Source of the DNA: CAYXAA01 sp964462985
GTDB lineage: Bacteria; Pseudomonadota; Alphaproteobacteria; Rhizobiales; Stappiaceae
Reading direction: 5' to 3'
DNA: 64,000 nt
Assembly (NCBI GenBank): GCA_964462985.1
Contig: CAYXAA010000022.1
Span: 13,894 to 77,893, forward strand
Shown here: positions 17,763 to 25,846 of the stretch, piece after piece
Layout: each line of letters starts with the position of its first letter
Numbering within the stretch: position 1 is the first letter of the stretch
Made by a program: the position numbers and the translations under genes
The notes under the pieces: generated by a model
What the model saw: only the letters and a program-made list of their open reading frames with translations
Told to the model about the DNA's origin: nothing
Database searches by the model: none

Positions 17763-17942
17763 ATGACCGCTACCGTGCCCTCGTCCGGCACCCTCGCTCG
17801 TCCGGTTTCCGTACGCGTCGGGCGCCGATCGGATGCAGCGGCGATCGCCGCAACCTATAGCCAGGGCATCGGGCGCAACACCGTTATCGTCGAAAAGCTG
17901 ATCGACGAGAAAGACGAGGAGAAAGAGCAGGCAGATGGTTGA
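17763..17942 (+). pseudogene. 59-codon open frame between lutA and lutB, GNAT N-terminal remnant
   Basis: A short frame starts with ATG three bases after the lutA stop and ends inside lutB (8-base overlap). Its first half, VRVGRRSDAAAIAATYSQGI, closely resembles the N-terminus of PAT/ArsN-type GNAT acetyltransferases (pattern IRPA-x-DAAAIAAIYNQGI). The rest, about 20 residues rich in Glu and Lys ending KDEEKEQADG, does not continue the acetyltransferase fold, and no acetyl-CoA site is present. It is therefore likely a truncated remnant. It may still be translated and couple lutA to lutB translation. Confidence 0.6.
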
Positions 17943-19374
17943 GATCACATCGCCCGCGTTCAAGGACAACGTCCGCCACGCGCTTGCCGACAAGGACCTG
18001 CAGCGCGCGCTCGGCCACGTGCGCACCGGCTTCATCGAGAAGCGCCAGACCGCCGCCGATGCGCTGCCCGAATTCGATACGCTCCGCGACAACGCCCGCG
18101 CCATCAAGGATCACACGCTGGCGCATCTGGACCTTTACATCGAGGCCTATGTCGACAAGGTCGAGGCGTCCGGCGGCCAAGTCCATTTCGCCGAGACGGC
18201 CGCGGACGCGCGCGAGGCCATTCTCGCCATCTGCAAGCGGCTCGGCGCGCGGACCGTTACTAAGGGCAAGTCGATGATCACCGAGGAGATCGGGCTCAAC
18301 GACTTCTTCGAGGAGAACGGCATCGCCCCGGTCGAGACCGACCTCGGCGAATACATTATCCAGCTCCGGGGCGAGCACCCGAGCCACATCATCGCGCCGG
18401 CCGTCCATGTCACCAAGGACCAGGTCGAGCGCGACTTCCGCCGAGTACACACGCAGTTCGACCCGAACCGCAACCTGGAGGAGCCGACCACCCTGCTCGG
18501 CGAGGCGCGGGCGGTGCTCCGGGAGAAATACTTCCAGGCCGACGTCGGCATCACCGGCGCCAACTTTCTCGTCGCCGAGACCGGCACCTCGATCATCGTC
18601 ACCAACGAAGGCAACGGCGATCTGACCCAGACGCTGCCGAAGGCCCATATCGTGGTCGCCTCGATCGAAAAGCTGGTGCCGACGCTGGAAGACGTGTCGC
18701 AGATCCTGCGCGTGCTTGCCCGCTCGGCGACCGGCCAGGACATGTCGGTCTACACCACGTTTTCAACCGGGCCGCGCCGCCCCGACGATCCAGACGGTCC
18801 GGGCGAGTACCACGTCATCCTGCTCGACAACGGCCGCTCGGCGATGCTCGGCAGCGAATGGCAGGACATGCTGCGCTGCATCCGCTGCGGCGCCTGCATG
18901 AACCATTGCCCGGTCTATCACGCCGTCGGCGGCCACGCCTACGGCTGGGTCTATCCCGGCCCGATGGGCGCGGTGCTCACCCCCTCGCTGATCGGCGTCG
19001 ACAAGGCCGGACACCTGCCCAATGCCTCGACCTTCTGCGGGCGCTGCGAGGCGGTGTGCCCGATGCGGATCCCGTTGCCGCGGATGATGCGCAACTGGCG
19101 CGAGCGTGAATTCGAGCGCAACCTGACGCCGGCCACCATGCGCAGCGGCCTGTCGCTGTGGGCGTTCTTTGCCCGGCGCCCGGCACTCTACCGGCTCGCC
19201 ACCGGCGTCGGCATGCGCGTGCTGTCCGCGCTCGGGCGCCGCAACGGCCGGTTTGCCTCGCTGCCGCTCGCCGGCGGCTGGACGAAGTTCCGCGACCTGC
19301 CGGCGCCGGAAGGGCCGACGTTCCAGCAGCAATGGGCCGCGCGCAAGGGCGCAGAGACGAGGAAGGCGGCATGA
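17935..19374 (+). CDS. lutB: Lactate utilisation iron-sulfur protein LutB
   Basis: This 479-residue protein matches LutB/YkgF, the ferredoxin-like subunit of the lactate oxidation complex. The N-terminal two-thirds is the LutB/LutC-type (DUF162) fold, with GANFLVAETGTSIIVTNEGN. Two 4Fe-4S motifs follow: C315, C318, C321, C325 (CIRCGACMNHCP) and the CGRCEAVCP cluster from residue 368. It has no membrane segment. Its start overlaps the preceding small open frame and its stop overlaps lutC by 4 bases (ATGA), which implies tight translational coupling. Confidence 0.95.
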   Translation: MVEITSPAFKDNVRHALADKDLQRALGHVRTGFIEKRQTAADALPEFDTLRDNARAIKDHTLAHLDLYIEAYVDKVEASGGQVHFAETAADAREAILAICKRLGARTVTKGKSMITEEIGLNDFFEENGIAPVETDLGEYIIQLRGEHPSHIIAPAVHVTKDQVERDFRRVHTQFDPNRNLEEPTTLLGEARAVLREKYFQADVGITGANFLVAETGTSIIVTNEGNGDLTQTLPKAHIVVASIEKLVPTLEDVSQILRVLARSATGQDMSVYTTFSTGPRRPDDPDGPGEYHVILLDNGRSAMLGSEWQDMLRCIRCGACMNHCPVYHAVGGHAYGWVYPGPMGAVLTPSLIGVDKAGHLPNASTFCGRCEAVCPMRIPLPRMMRNWREREFERNLTPATMRSGLSLWAFFARRPALYRLATGVGMRVLSALGRRNGRFASLPLAGGWTKFRDLPAPEGPTFQQQWAARKGAETRKAA

Positions 19375-20051
19375 GTTCCAGCACGAAGGACGCCGTTCTG
19401 GCCAAGATCAGGGCCTCGCTCGGCCGGCCGGCCGACGACGCAACGAGGCGCGCTGCGGTCGCGGAGCGGCTTTCGACCTCCCCGCGCGGGACCATCCCGG
19501 CGCGCGGGCAGTTGCCGCAGGCCGAGAAGGTCGCGCTGTTCTGCACCATGGCGGAAAAGGTGCAGGCGACGATCGCCCGCGTCGCCAACCCGGCCGAGGT
19601 GCCGGCTGCCGTCGCCGATTACCTGCGCGCCAGGAACCTGCCGCCGCGGCTTCGGATGGGCGCGGATCCGCGGCTCGCCGCCATGCCGTGGTCGGCTCAG
19701 ACCCATCTGGAGATCGAACACGGCCGGGCCGAGGGCAGCGACGAGGTCACCTGCTCTCATGCGACGGCCGGCGTCGCCGAGTCCGGCACCCTGGTGCTGA
19801 CCTCGGGCAACGACAATCCAACCACGCTCAACTTTCTGCCGGAGCACCACGTGGTGGTGCTCTCCGCCGCCGACATCGAGGGCGACTTCGAGAGCGTCTG
19901 GGCCAGGATCCGGGCGAGCTACGGCAAGGGTGTGATGCCGCGCACGGTCAACATGGTCACCGGCCCGTCGCGCTCGGCCGACATCGAGCAGACCCTGCTG
20001 CTCGGCGCCCACGGGCCGCGGGCGCTGCATATCGTGGTGGTCGGGGACTGA
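19371..20051 (+). CDS. lutC: Lactate utilisation protein LutC
   Basis: This 226-residue protein belongs to the LUD (DUF162) family as LutC/YkgG, the third part of the LutABC lactate oxidation complex. Recognisable segments are VTCSHATAGVAESGTLVLTS, the FLPEHHVVVLSAADIEG stretch and GPSRSADIEQTLLLGAHGP near the C-terminus. The ATG at 19371 overlaps the lutB stop and is preferred to earlier starts that lie inside lutB. It closes the operon; a small hairpin follows. Confidence 0.94.
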   Translation: MSSSTKDAVLAKIRASLGRPADDATRRAAVAERLSTSPRGTIPARGQLPQAEKVALFCTMAEKVQATIARVANPAEVPAAVADYLRARNLPPRLRMGADPRLAAMPWSAQTHLEIEHGRAEGSDEVTCSHATAGVAESGTLVLTSGNDNPTTLNFLPEHHVVVLSAADIEGDFESVWARIRASYGKGVMPRTVNMVTGPSRSADIEQTLLLGAHGPRALHIVVVGD

Positions 20052-20052
20052 C

Positions 20053-20072
20053 GACCGCAGAGGTTCGCGGTC
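20053..20072 (+). terminator. Small hairpin after lutC
   Basis: GACCGC and GCGGTC form a 6-base stem with an 8-base loop, two bases after the lutC stop. No T-run follows, so it is a weak terminator candidate between lutC and the convergent VOC gene. Confidence 0.35.
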
Positions 20073-20110
20073 TAACCCCGTCCATTTTCCGGGAAGGGAA
20101 CAACTGCGCG

Positions 20111-20593
20111 TCAGTCCTGCCCGTTGAAGGCCCGCTCGATCGCCGCAAGATCGATCTTGACCATCTTGAGCATGGCTTCCGCGGCCCGCTTGGCGCGTTC
20201 GCGGTCGGGGTCGGCGACCATCTCGAGCAGCTTGCGCGGCGTGATCTGCCACGACAGGCCCCAGCGGTCCTTGAGCCAGCCGCAGGCCTCGGGCTCGGCG
20301 CCATTGTCGACGAAGGCGTTCCAGACGCGATCGACCTCCTCCTGGGTGTCCAGCAGCACGCTGACCGAGAAGGCATGGTTGAACGAGTCGAGCGGACCGG
20401 CCTGCATTGCCGAGAAGTTCTGACCGGCGAGGGTGAAGTCGATCACGATCACGCTGCCCGCTGGACCGCTCGGCGAGTCGGCGGGCAGCGACATCGTGCT
20501 GACGACCTTCGAGTTCGGGATGACGGAGGTATAGAATTCGACGGCCTCGGCCGCCTCCTTCGCGAACCAGAGAAACGAAACGACCTTGGTCAC
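20111..20593 (-). CDS. VOC-family (PhnB-like) protein
   Basis: This 160-residue protein belongs to the vicinal oxygen chelate superfamily, PhnB/3-dmu-9_3-mt subgroup. Features are VVSFLWFAKEAAEAVEFYTS at the N-terminus, IDFTLAGQNFSAMQAGP in the middle and CGWLKDRWGLSWQITPRKL. Members of this subgroup are small cytoplasmic proteins of mostly unknown reaction. The start is GTG at 20593, because a GGAGG site lies 6 bases upstream; an ATG further upstream lacks a ribosome site. The tail is longer than in short PhnB relatives. It is unlinked functionally to lutC. Confidence 0.85.
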   Translation of the reverse strand: MTKVVSFLWFAKEAAEAVEFYTSVIPNSKVVSTMSLPADSPSGPAGSVIVIDFTLAGQNFSAMQAGPLDSFNHAFSVSVLLDTQEEVDRVWNAFVDNGAEPEACGWLKDRWGLSWQITPRKLLEMVADPDRERAKRAAEAMLKMVKIDLAAIERAFNGQD

Positions 20594-20835
20594 AGGCGCC
20601 TCCTTCGATGAGAGGAAACTGATCACTCGAGGCCCATAGGACGATCGGGCCATGCTGCTTCCGACAGGCACCTAACCGGGAAAGGCATTTTCTGGCACTG
20701 GCGCCAAGCGGATTGTGGGGCGGGCCAACGGTCGTCTGAGACAGTCGAGTATGGCCCAATAACCCGTCCCTTGCACCCCAGGGGCGCGGGAAATGGCGGA
20801 TAACGTGAGACGAAGTCACGACCCAGGAGCTCCTC

Positions 20836-21453
20836 ATGCCGCTGCAGAACCGCGTCAGCCCCGACGGCACGATCTTCGCCGGCCCGGCCCGCGGGCTCCT
20901 GTTCGGCAACCGCGGCGGGCGGATCCACGATCCGGCGACGCGGACGCTGCTTGCGCGCCGCTGGGCCTCGAAACAGTGGATCTGCTGCCGGCTCGCCTTC
21001 AAGGACCGCCGCCGGACGGTGATGGGATCCGGCTACACCGAACTGTTCTTCCTCGACGAGGTCACCGCCCTTGCCGCCGGCCACCGCCCCTGTTTCGAAT
21101 GCCGCCGGGCGGACGCCACCGCCTTCGCCGGGTTCTGGGCCACGGCGCAAGGCCTTGGCCGCCCGCCGCGCGCCGGCGAGATCGACCGCGTGCTGCATCA
21201 TGAGCGGCTCGAGGGGCGCAGCAAGCGCCGCCACATGCGCGATGTCGCCGGCCTGCCGGACGGCGCGATGGTGATGCAGGACGCCGGCCCGCTGGCCGTG
21301 CGCGGCGATGCCCTCCTGCCCTGGAGCTCGGCCGGTTACGGGGCGCCGCTGCCGCGGCCGACCGCCGGTACGGCCACGGTGCTGACGCCGCCAGCGATCC
21401 TTGCCGTGCTCGCCTCGGGCTACCAGCCGCTGTGGCATCCGAGCGCGGGGTAA
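20836..21453 (+). CDS. Conserved hypothetical protein with CxxCRR motif
   Basis: This 205-residue protein is one I recognise as a conserved alphaproteobacterial family without known function. The most conserved parts are GPARGLLFGNRGGRIHD, RRWASKQWICC, GYTELFFLDEVTALAAGHR and PCFECRRADATAF. The GHRPCFECRR segment resembles the cysteine motif of Ada-type methyl-acceptor domains (RPCKRCRP), but no other Ada feature is seen. It has no signal peptide or membrane helix. The ATG follows AGGAG closely. It is divergent from the VOC gene and convergent with the NUDIX gene. Confidence 0.7.
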   Translation: MPLQNRVSPDGTIFAGPARGLLFGNRGGRIHDPATRTLLARRWASKQWICCRLAFKDRRRTVMGSGYTELFFLDEVTALAAGHRPCFECRRADATAFAGFWATAQGLGRPPRAGEIDRVLHHERLEGRSKRRHMRDVAGLPDGAMVMQDAGPLAVRGDALLPWSSAGYGAPLPRPTAGTATVLTPPAILAVLASGYQPLWHPSAG

Positions 21454-21460
21454 GCGCGTC

Positions 21461-22060
21461 TCAGCCCGCCCGGAGCCATCCGTTCAGAACCGCGTGATAG
21501 ACCAGCGCGATCGTCTTGAGGTCGGCGATTGCGCCGGTCTCGATCATCTTCAGCGCCTCGGCGGCTGTGACCTCCAGCACCTCGATGTCCTCGCCCTCGC
21601 CTTCGTGACCGCCGCCGGTGCCGACGCGGTGGTGGTCGTCGTAGTGAGCCGCGAAGAAATGCAACCGTTCCGTCACCGAGCCGGGGCTGGTGAAGGCGGA
21701 AAACACCGGAACGACATCCTGCACGCGATAGCCGGTTTCCTCTTCGGCCTCGCGGCGGATGGCGGTCGCCGGGTCGTCGTTATCGAGCAGACCCGCCGGC
21801 ACCTCCAGCAGCATGCCATCCGTACTGCCGTTGACGAAGGCCGGCATCCGGAACTGCCGGGTCAGGATCAGGCTGTTGCGGGTGCTGTTGTAGAGCAGGA
21901 TCACCGCACCGTTGCCGCGGTCGTAGCACTCGCGCGACAGGCGCTGCTCGGTGCCGTCGCGGCGGCGATAACGGAAGGTGTAGTTGCGCAGCACGTACCA
22001 GTTGTCGCTCAGCGTCTCGACGTTCTCGACGGTGATGCGGTCCGAGGCGGAAAACGGCAT
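21461..22060 (-). CDS. NUDIX hydrolase, GDP-mannose pyrophosphatase NudK-like
   Basis: This 199-residue protein has the NUDIX box GLLDNDDPATAIRREAEEET, which fits the GX5EX7REUXEEXGU pattern with a short insertion typical of the ADP-ribose/GDP-mannose pyrophosphatase group. A downstream YPSPG-like segment (FTSPGSVTERLHFF) supports this group. Such enzymes cleave nucleoside diphosphate sugars in the cytoplasm. The ATG at 22060 follows AGAGGA. NudK identity is probable, but ADP-ribose cleavage cannot be excluded. Confidence 0.87.
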   Translation of the reverse strand: MPFSASDRITVENVETLSDNWYVLRNYTFRYRRRDGTEQRLSRECYDRGNGAVILLYNSTRNSLILTRQFRMPAFVNGSTDGMLLEVPAGLLDNDDPATAIRREAEEETGYRVQDVVPVFSAFTSPGSVTERLHFFAAHYDDHHRVGTGGGHEGEGEDIEVLEVTAAEALKMIETGAIADLKTIALVYHAVLNGWLRAG

Positions 22061-22407
22061 GGTAGATCCTCTTGCGGGTGACGGTTCTGCTTCCGACGTT
22101 TTACTGCGCCGTGCAAGGGCAATGCGATCGGGACGCAGCCGGACCGTCCCCTGGTTGCTCCGCGCGGCCCGTGCTGCCGTCGGAAACGTGCGCCGGACTG
22201 TTCTTCCGGTTTCAAGGAGCCTGGAAAGGCGGGCAACCGCTTTCCGGCGTCGCCGCTGCCGCGTCTTGCAAGGCGCTGCGAGCGCCGCACGATTGTCCAA
22301 GACTGGCCGATCCATCAGCCGCGACAATGAGACAGTTCACAAACTCTCATTGGAATGCAGCCGCCGACCGGCGCAGGTTGCGGTATCCACGGAGGTTGTC
22401 CTCGCTC
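22061..22407. promoter_or_regulatory. Divergent intergenic region, NUDIX / DMT exporter
   Basis: These 347 bases contain the two ribosome sites (AGAGGA on the left, GGAGG about 12 bases before the right-hand ATG) and presumably both promoters. An open frame runs through from the right-hand gene, but it lacks coding character and I do not extend the gene into it. Nothing else is recognised. Confidence 0.4.
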
Positions 22408-23355
22408 ATGTCGCTCGCTCGCAGTGCCGCCGCTACAGATGCAGCCGGCCGCAAACCGACCCCATCGGCCGGACTGACCGCCGGTGACTTCGGCCTCTAT
22501 GGCGCGACCGTCCTCGTCTGGGGCTTCTCCTGGTATGCCATCAAACTCCAGGTCGGTACCGTCGCACCCGAGGTTTCGGTGTTCTGGCGTTTCGTGCTCG
22601 CCGCCGCCGTAATGATGGGTTTTGCGGGGGTAACCAAGGTCCGGCTTGGCTTTCCGCTCGCCGCGCATCTGCGGTTCGCCGGGCTCGGGGCGCTGCTGTT
22701 TTCCACCAACTTCACGCTGTTCTACTACGGCGGCGAACGACTGCCGTCAGGGCTGCTCTCGGTGGTGTTCTCGCTCGCCTCGGTGTTCAACCTGCTGCTC
22801 GGCTACCTCATCTTCCGCCAGACGATCAGCCGACGGGTGCTGCTCGGAGGGCTGCTCGGCTTCATCGGGGTGGCGCTGCTGTTCCGGCCGCAGATCCGTT
22901 CGGCGGCCGGCGGCTTCGACGCCGAGGCGCTAACCGGGCTCGCCTTCTGCGTTGCCGGCACGCTGTCGTTCTGCTTCGGCAACATGCTGTCGGCTTCGAC
23001 GCAGAAGTCCGGCATTCCCGTCACCTCGGCCAACGCCTGGGGCATGATTTACGGTGCGATGTTTCTCGGGCTGTTCGCACTGTCGCGCGGCGCTTCCTTC
23101 GCCGTGGATCCGACGGCAACCTATCTTGGCGCCCTGATCTATCTCGCCGTGTTCGCCTCGGTCGTCGCCTTCGCCTGCTATCTCACCCTGCTCGGCCGAA
23201 TCGGTTCGGCGCGGGCCGGCTACGCCACGGTGATGTTTCCCGTGGTGGCGCTTCTGGTCTCGACCGTGCTGGAGGGCTTCGTCTGGACGCCGGACGTGGT
23301 CGCGGGGCTGGTCGCCGTGCTCGCCGGCAACGTTCTGGTACTGAGGCGAGGCTAG
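22408..23355 (+). CDS. DMT-superfamily transporter (EamA type)
   Basis: This 315-residue membrane protein has two EamA repeats with about ten helices. Typical segments are YGATVLVWGFSWYAIKLQVG at the start, the first-repeat core ALLFSTNFTLFYYGGERLPS, and the second-repeat end GSARAGYATVMFPVVALLVS. Members export amino acids or other small metabolites, and the substrate cannot be predicted here. The ATG at 22408 gives a short cytoplasmic N-terminus. It ends 16 bases before the convergent LysR gene. Confidence 0.9.
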   Translation: MSLARSAAATDAAGRKPTPSAGLTAGDFGLYGATVLVWGFSWYAIKLQVGTVAPEVSVFWRFVLAAAVMMGFAGVTKVRLGFPLAAHLRFAGLGALLFSTNFTLFYYGGERLPSGLLSVVFSLASVFNLLLGYLIFRQTISRRVLLGGLLGFIGVALLFRPQIRSAAGGFDAEALTGLAFCVAGTLSFCFGNMLSASTQKSGIPVTSANAWGMIYGAMFLGLFALSRGASFAVDPTATYLGALIYLAVFASVVAFACYLTLLGRIGSARAGYATVMFPVVALLVSTVLEGFVWTPDVVAGLVAVLAGNVLVLRRG

Positions 23356-23371
23356 GGCCGGCCTGCGGCGG

Positions 23372-24253
23372 TCACTCGGCCGCCATCAGCAAGGAGACGT
23401 TGCCGATCGCAGCGTGAATATGGCTGCAGAGGGCATCATGGACGGGGTCGGTGGCCTCGGCACTGCGCAACAGCGTGATCTCGCAATCGGGCAGGTTCGG
23501 AAAGCCGTCGCTCTCGGTCAGAATGCGCATGCCAGGGCGGATGGCGCTCTCCGGCAGCACCGCGATGGCAAGTCCGGCATGGACGGCACCGATAAGGGCG
23601 GTGGCGGTCGGCGAGGTGTAGGCGATGACGTGGCGCCGGTTGGCGCGATCGAGCGCGGCGATCGCCTGAGCGCGCCAGCAGCAGGTCGTCGGTCCGAGCG
23701 CCAGGCGCACGACCTCCTCGCAGTGGAGGCAGCGGTCGGCCGGTGCGACCCAATGCAGCTGCTCGCGGCGGATCACCTCGCCGGGCATGCCGATCACGTC
23801 GCTGGAAGTGACAATGGCAAGGTCGAGTTCGCCCTGGGCGATCATCCGGCTGGTCATGGCCGAACCCTGACATTGCACCGAGATCTCGATGGCCGGGTTG
23901 AGGCGGGCAAAGGCGGCGAGCACCTGTGGCAGCAGCCGCTCGGCATAGTCGTCGGGCAGGCCGAGACGGACACGGCCCACCAGCGACGGCTCGGCGAAGG
24001 CTGCCAGCGTCTCGTCGTTGAGCCTGATCATGCGCTGCGCATATTCAACGAGGCGGTAGCCTTCCTCCGTCAGTCGCGATTGACGACCGTCCTTGACGAA
24101 GATGGGCCGGCCCAGACGCTCCTCCAGCCGGCGCATCTGCATGGAGACCGCGGACTGGGTCTTATGAACGGCGTCGGCCGCGCGGGTGAAGCTGCCCAGT
24201 TCGGCAATCGCCAAAAAGGTCCTCAACTGATCGATATCGAGCGCGTAGGCCAT
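23372..24253 (-). CDS. LysR-family regulator divergent from the DUF1127 gene
   Basis: This 293-residue LysR protein has the N-terminal winged helix DIDQLRTFLAIAELGSFTRA, KTQSAVSMQMRRLEERLGRP and a normal effector domain. The ATG at 24253 is chosen to place the helix-turn-helix at the N-terminus. It is divergent from a small DUF1127 gene, an arrangement common in Rhizobiales. In Brucella the LysR regulator VtlR controls small DUF1127 genes and a small RNA, so this could be a related circuit. Orthology to VtlR is not shown by what I can see. Confidence 0.9.
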   Translation of the reverse strand: MAYALDIDQLRTFLAIAELGSFTRAADAVHKTQSAVSMQMRRLEERLGRPIFVKDGRQSRLTEEGYRLVEYAQRMIRLNDETLAAFAEPSLVGRVRLGLPDDYAERLLPQVLAAFARLNPAIEISVQCQGSAMTSRMIAQGELDLAIVTSSDVIGMPGEVIRREQLHWVAPADRCLHCEEVVRLALGPTTCCWRAQAIAALDRANRRHVIAYTSPTATALIGAVHAGLAIAVLPESAIRPGMRILTESDGFPNLPDCEITLLRSAEATDPVHDALCSHIHAAIGNVSLLMAAE

Positions 24254-24302
24254 CGGCGCGGCTCCCTGCAATCGCTGTTGCAGAGCAACCTATCATCATT
24301 AT

Positions 24303-24318
24303 CGATTGTTTTCCATCG
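24303..24318. promoter_or_regulatory. CGAT-N8-ATCG inverted repeat, candidate LysR site
   Basis: CGAT (24303-24306) and ATCG (24315-24318) form a short inverted repeat in an AT-rich stretch 50 bases before the LysR start and about 120 bases before the DUF1127 ATG. The dimensions suit a LysR dimer site, but the arms are short and chance is not excluded. Confidence 0.3.
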
Positions 24319-24440
24319 TAAACATTCGTTTGTTATATGGATGATCCGGCAACATATTTCCCTTCATCCAAGGAGGCACGGTCGCGAACCTGGTCCGCAG
24401 AACGGACACCTGACCGTGTCGCCCGAACGGGAGAACTGCC

Positions 24441-24737
24441 ATGACCAGCGTCAGCCCATCCCTCGCTTCCCTCCAAGGCCGCAGGCGGTCCACCGTGTTG
24501 CTTGCCGTCGACGGTATCACCGCGCTCCTGCGTTTCGCCGCCAACGCCTGGCGTGCCCGACGCAACCGCCGGGCCGTCGCCAACCTCCTCGGCTTCGACG
24601 ATCACCTGCTCGCTGACATCGGCGTGACCCGCGCCGACGTAGCCTCCTCGATTGCCTCGAGCGACTGGGGCGACCCGAGCAGCCATCTCACGTCACTGCG
24701 CGAGGAGCGCCGCTCCGCGCGTCCGCGCACGCGCTGA
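24441..24737 (+). CDS. DUF1127 small protein
   Basis: This 98-residue basic protein carries the DUF1127 signature RRAVANLLGFDDHLLADIGV-TRADV in its middle, preceded by an arginine-rich helix (NAWRARRNRRAV). DUF1127 proteins are small arginine-rich proteins of alpha- and gammaproteobacteria; some bind RNA or affect small-RNA and phosphate or host responses. It is longer than the usual 45-75 residues because of an N-terminal extension and a charged tail. It is divergent from a LysR gene, and two hairpins lie downstream. Confidence 0.88.
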   Translation: MTSVSPSLASLQGRRRSTVLLAVDGITALLRFAANAWRARRNRRAVANLLGFDDHLLADIGVTRADVASSIASSDWGDPSSHLTSLREERRSARPRTR

Positions 24738-24746
24738 AATGTGAGA

Positions 24747-24777
24747 GCAATCGCGTCCTATACGCCGACGCGATTGC
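24747..24777 (+). other. Strong 11-base-stem hairpin after the DUF1127 gene
   Basis: GCAATCGCGTC and GACGCGATTGC form a perfect 11-base inverted repeat with a 9-base loop, 10 bases after the DUF1127 stop. No T-run follows. A genuine intrinsic terminator appears about 90 bases later. The hairpin could protect the mRNA 3' end or be part of a short RNA ending at that terminator; a dispersed palindromic repeat is another option. Confidence 0.5.
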
Positions 24778-24866
24778 GCCACACCTTCGGCCCACAGTCC
24801 GTGGGATCGAAGGCCGTCCCGACCCTCTTTCCGCAGCCCTGTCGGCCCCCTCGCCGACAACACTCG

Positions 24867-24894
24867 CCCGCCTCTCCGGAGGCGGGCCTTTTTT
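24867..24894 (+). terminator. Intrinsic terminator
   Basis: CCCGCCTC and GAGGCGGG form a perfect 8-base GC-rich stem with a TCCG loop, followed by CC and six T residues. This is a textbook rho-independent terminator on the plus strand. It lies 130 bases after the DUF1127 stop, so the transcript has an unusually long 3' region containing the 24747-24777 hairpin. Confidence 0.9.
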
Positions 24895-24922
24895 AGGAAC
24901 GTGAGCATGTCCCTGCCGGCGG

Positions 24923-25657
24923 TCAGCCCGGCGACCGCATCGAGGCGGCGAACAGGCGCTCGAACGCCTTGATCTGGCTGTCCTGGATGTCGCGGCCGAG
25001 CGTCAGCCAGGACTCGACAAGACGTGTGCCGTCCCCGTTGCCCGCCTGATCATCGGCAGGCGTCTCAGGCGCCGGCACATCCGCTTCAGACTGCCGTTCG
25101 GTCTCGCTCGCCGTTCCCGACCCGGCCGTAAGATAGCCGTCCCAGAACGAGCGCATCACATCGACAATGGGGGCGAAGGCCTGGGCCGGATTGGGCACAG
25201 GCTTCGGCCGCCCCCGCGCGTAGCCGGCAAGAAATGCGTCAAGCATCTCCCGGGCCGGGCCGACGGTAAACTGGCGCACGATGTTGCCGACGGTGAGGGT
25301 TGCCACCACCGGCATAATGGTTTCTATGCCGGCGCGGCCGAGCCCGGTGCTGCGCGCCACTTGATCGGCGATCGCCTTCTGCACCTCGGCCGGTCCGAAC
25401 ACCAGTGCAAGCGGCTCGCCGAACAGGCTGCCGGGCGATGGTGCCGCCTTCGCCGCCCCAGGTCCGGGCAACAGCGCCATCAGGCTCGCCAGCCCGGCCG
25501 GCGTCGAGGCGTTGTACTTCAGGCCGGCCAACGCAGCCGGCATCAGGGCCTCGGCGGCCCGCAGCACGTCCTTCTGGTCCCAGCCGAACTGCCGCTGCAT
25601 GGTCTCGGCGAGCGACTTCGGATCGAACGCCGGAGGAAAGCCCAAGAAGTCCGTCAT
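24923..25657 (-). CDS. DUF937-like protein
   Basis: This 244-residue cytoplasmic protein contains two helical segments that resemble DUF937: KDVLRAAEALMPAALAGLKY near residue 30 and RAGIETIMPVVATLTVGNIV near residue 110. The pattern of alternating helices ending in LMPAALAGL-type motifs is typical of that domain, whose function is unknown. The middle and the last third are acidic and low in complexity (ETERQSEADVPAPETPADDQ). The ATG at 25657 is chosen as the first one before clear coding character. It precedes no obvious partner. Confidence 0.65.
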   Translation of the reverse strand: MTDFLGFPPAFDPKSLAETMQRQFGWDQKDVLRAAEALMPAALAGLKYNASTPAGLASLMALLPGPGAAKAAPSPGSLFGEPLALVFGPAEVQKAIADQVARSTGLGRAGIETIMPVVATLTVGNIVRQFTVGPAREMLDAFLAGYARGRPKPVPNPAQAFAPIVDVMRSFWDGYLTAGSGTASETERQSEADVPAPETPADDQAGNGDGTRLVESWLTLGRDIQDSQIKAFERLFAASMRSPG

Positions 25658-25846
25658 CAGCCGCAGGCTCCGGTGTACGACGAGATGGGTTCGACCGGCC
25701 CCAGCGTCGCGATCGATCGTCCACGAAGCCCGTATGCCGGAGGGGCGCCGCGTGCCCGCTCCGGGTATCAGGGCCTTGTGTCCGCTCCGGATCATCCCCG
25801 GTCCGCGTCCTGCGGTCAAATCGTGTTTGCCACGACGAAGCGGAAC

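Noticed and set aside
24747..24777. A tRNA gene after the DUF1127 gene
   Set aside because: The hairpin lacks cloverleaf arms, a T-loop GTTCGAAT and a CCA end; it is only one stem.
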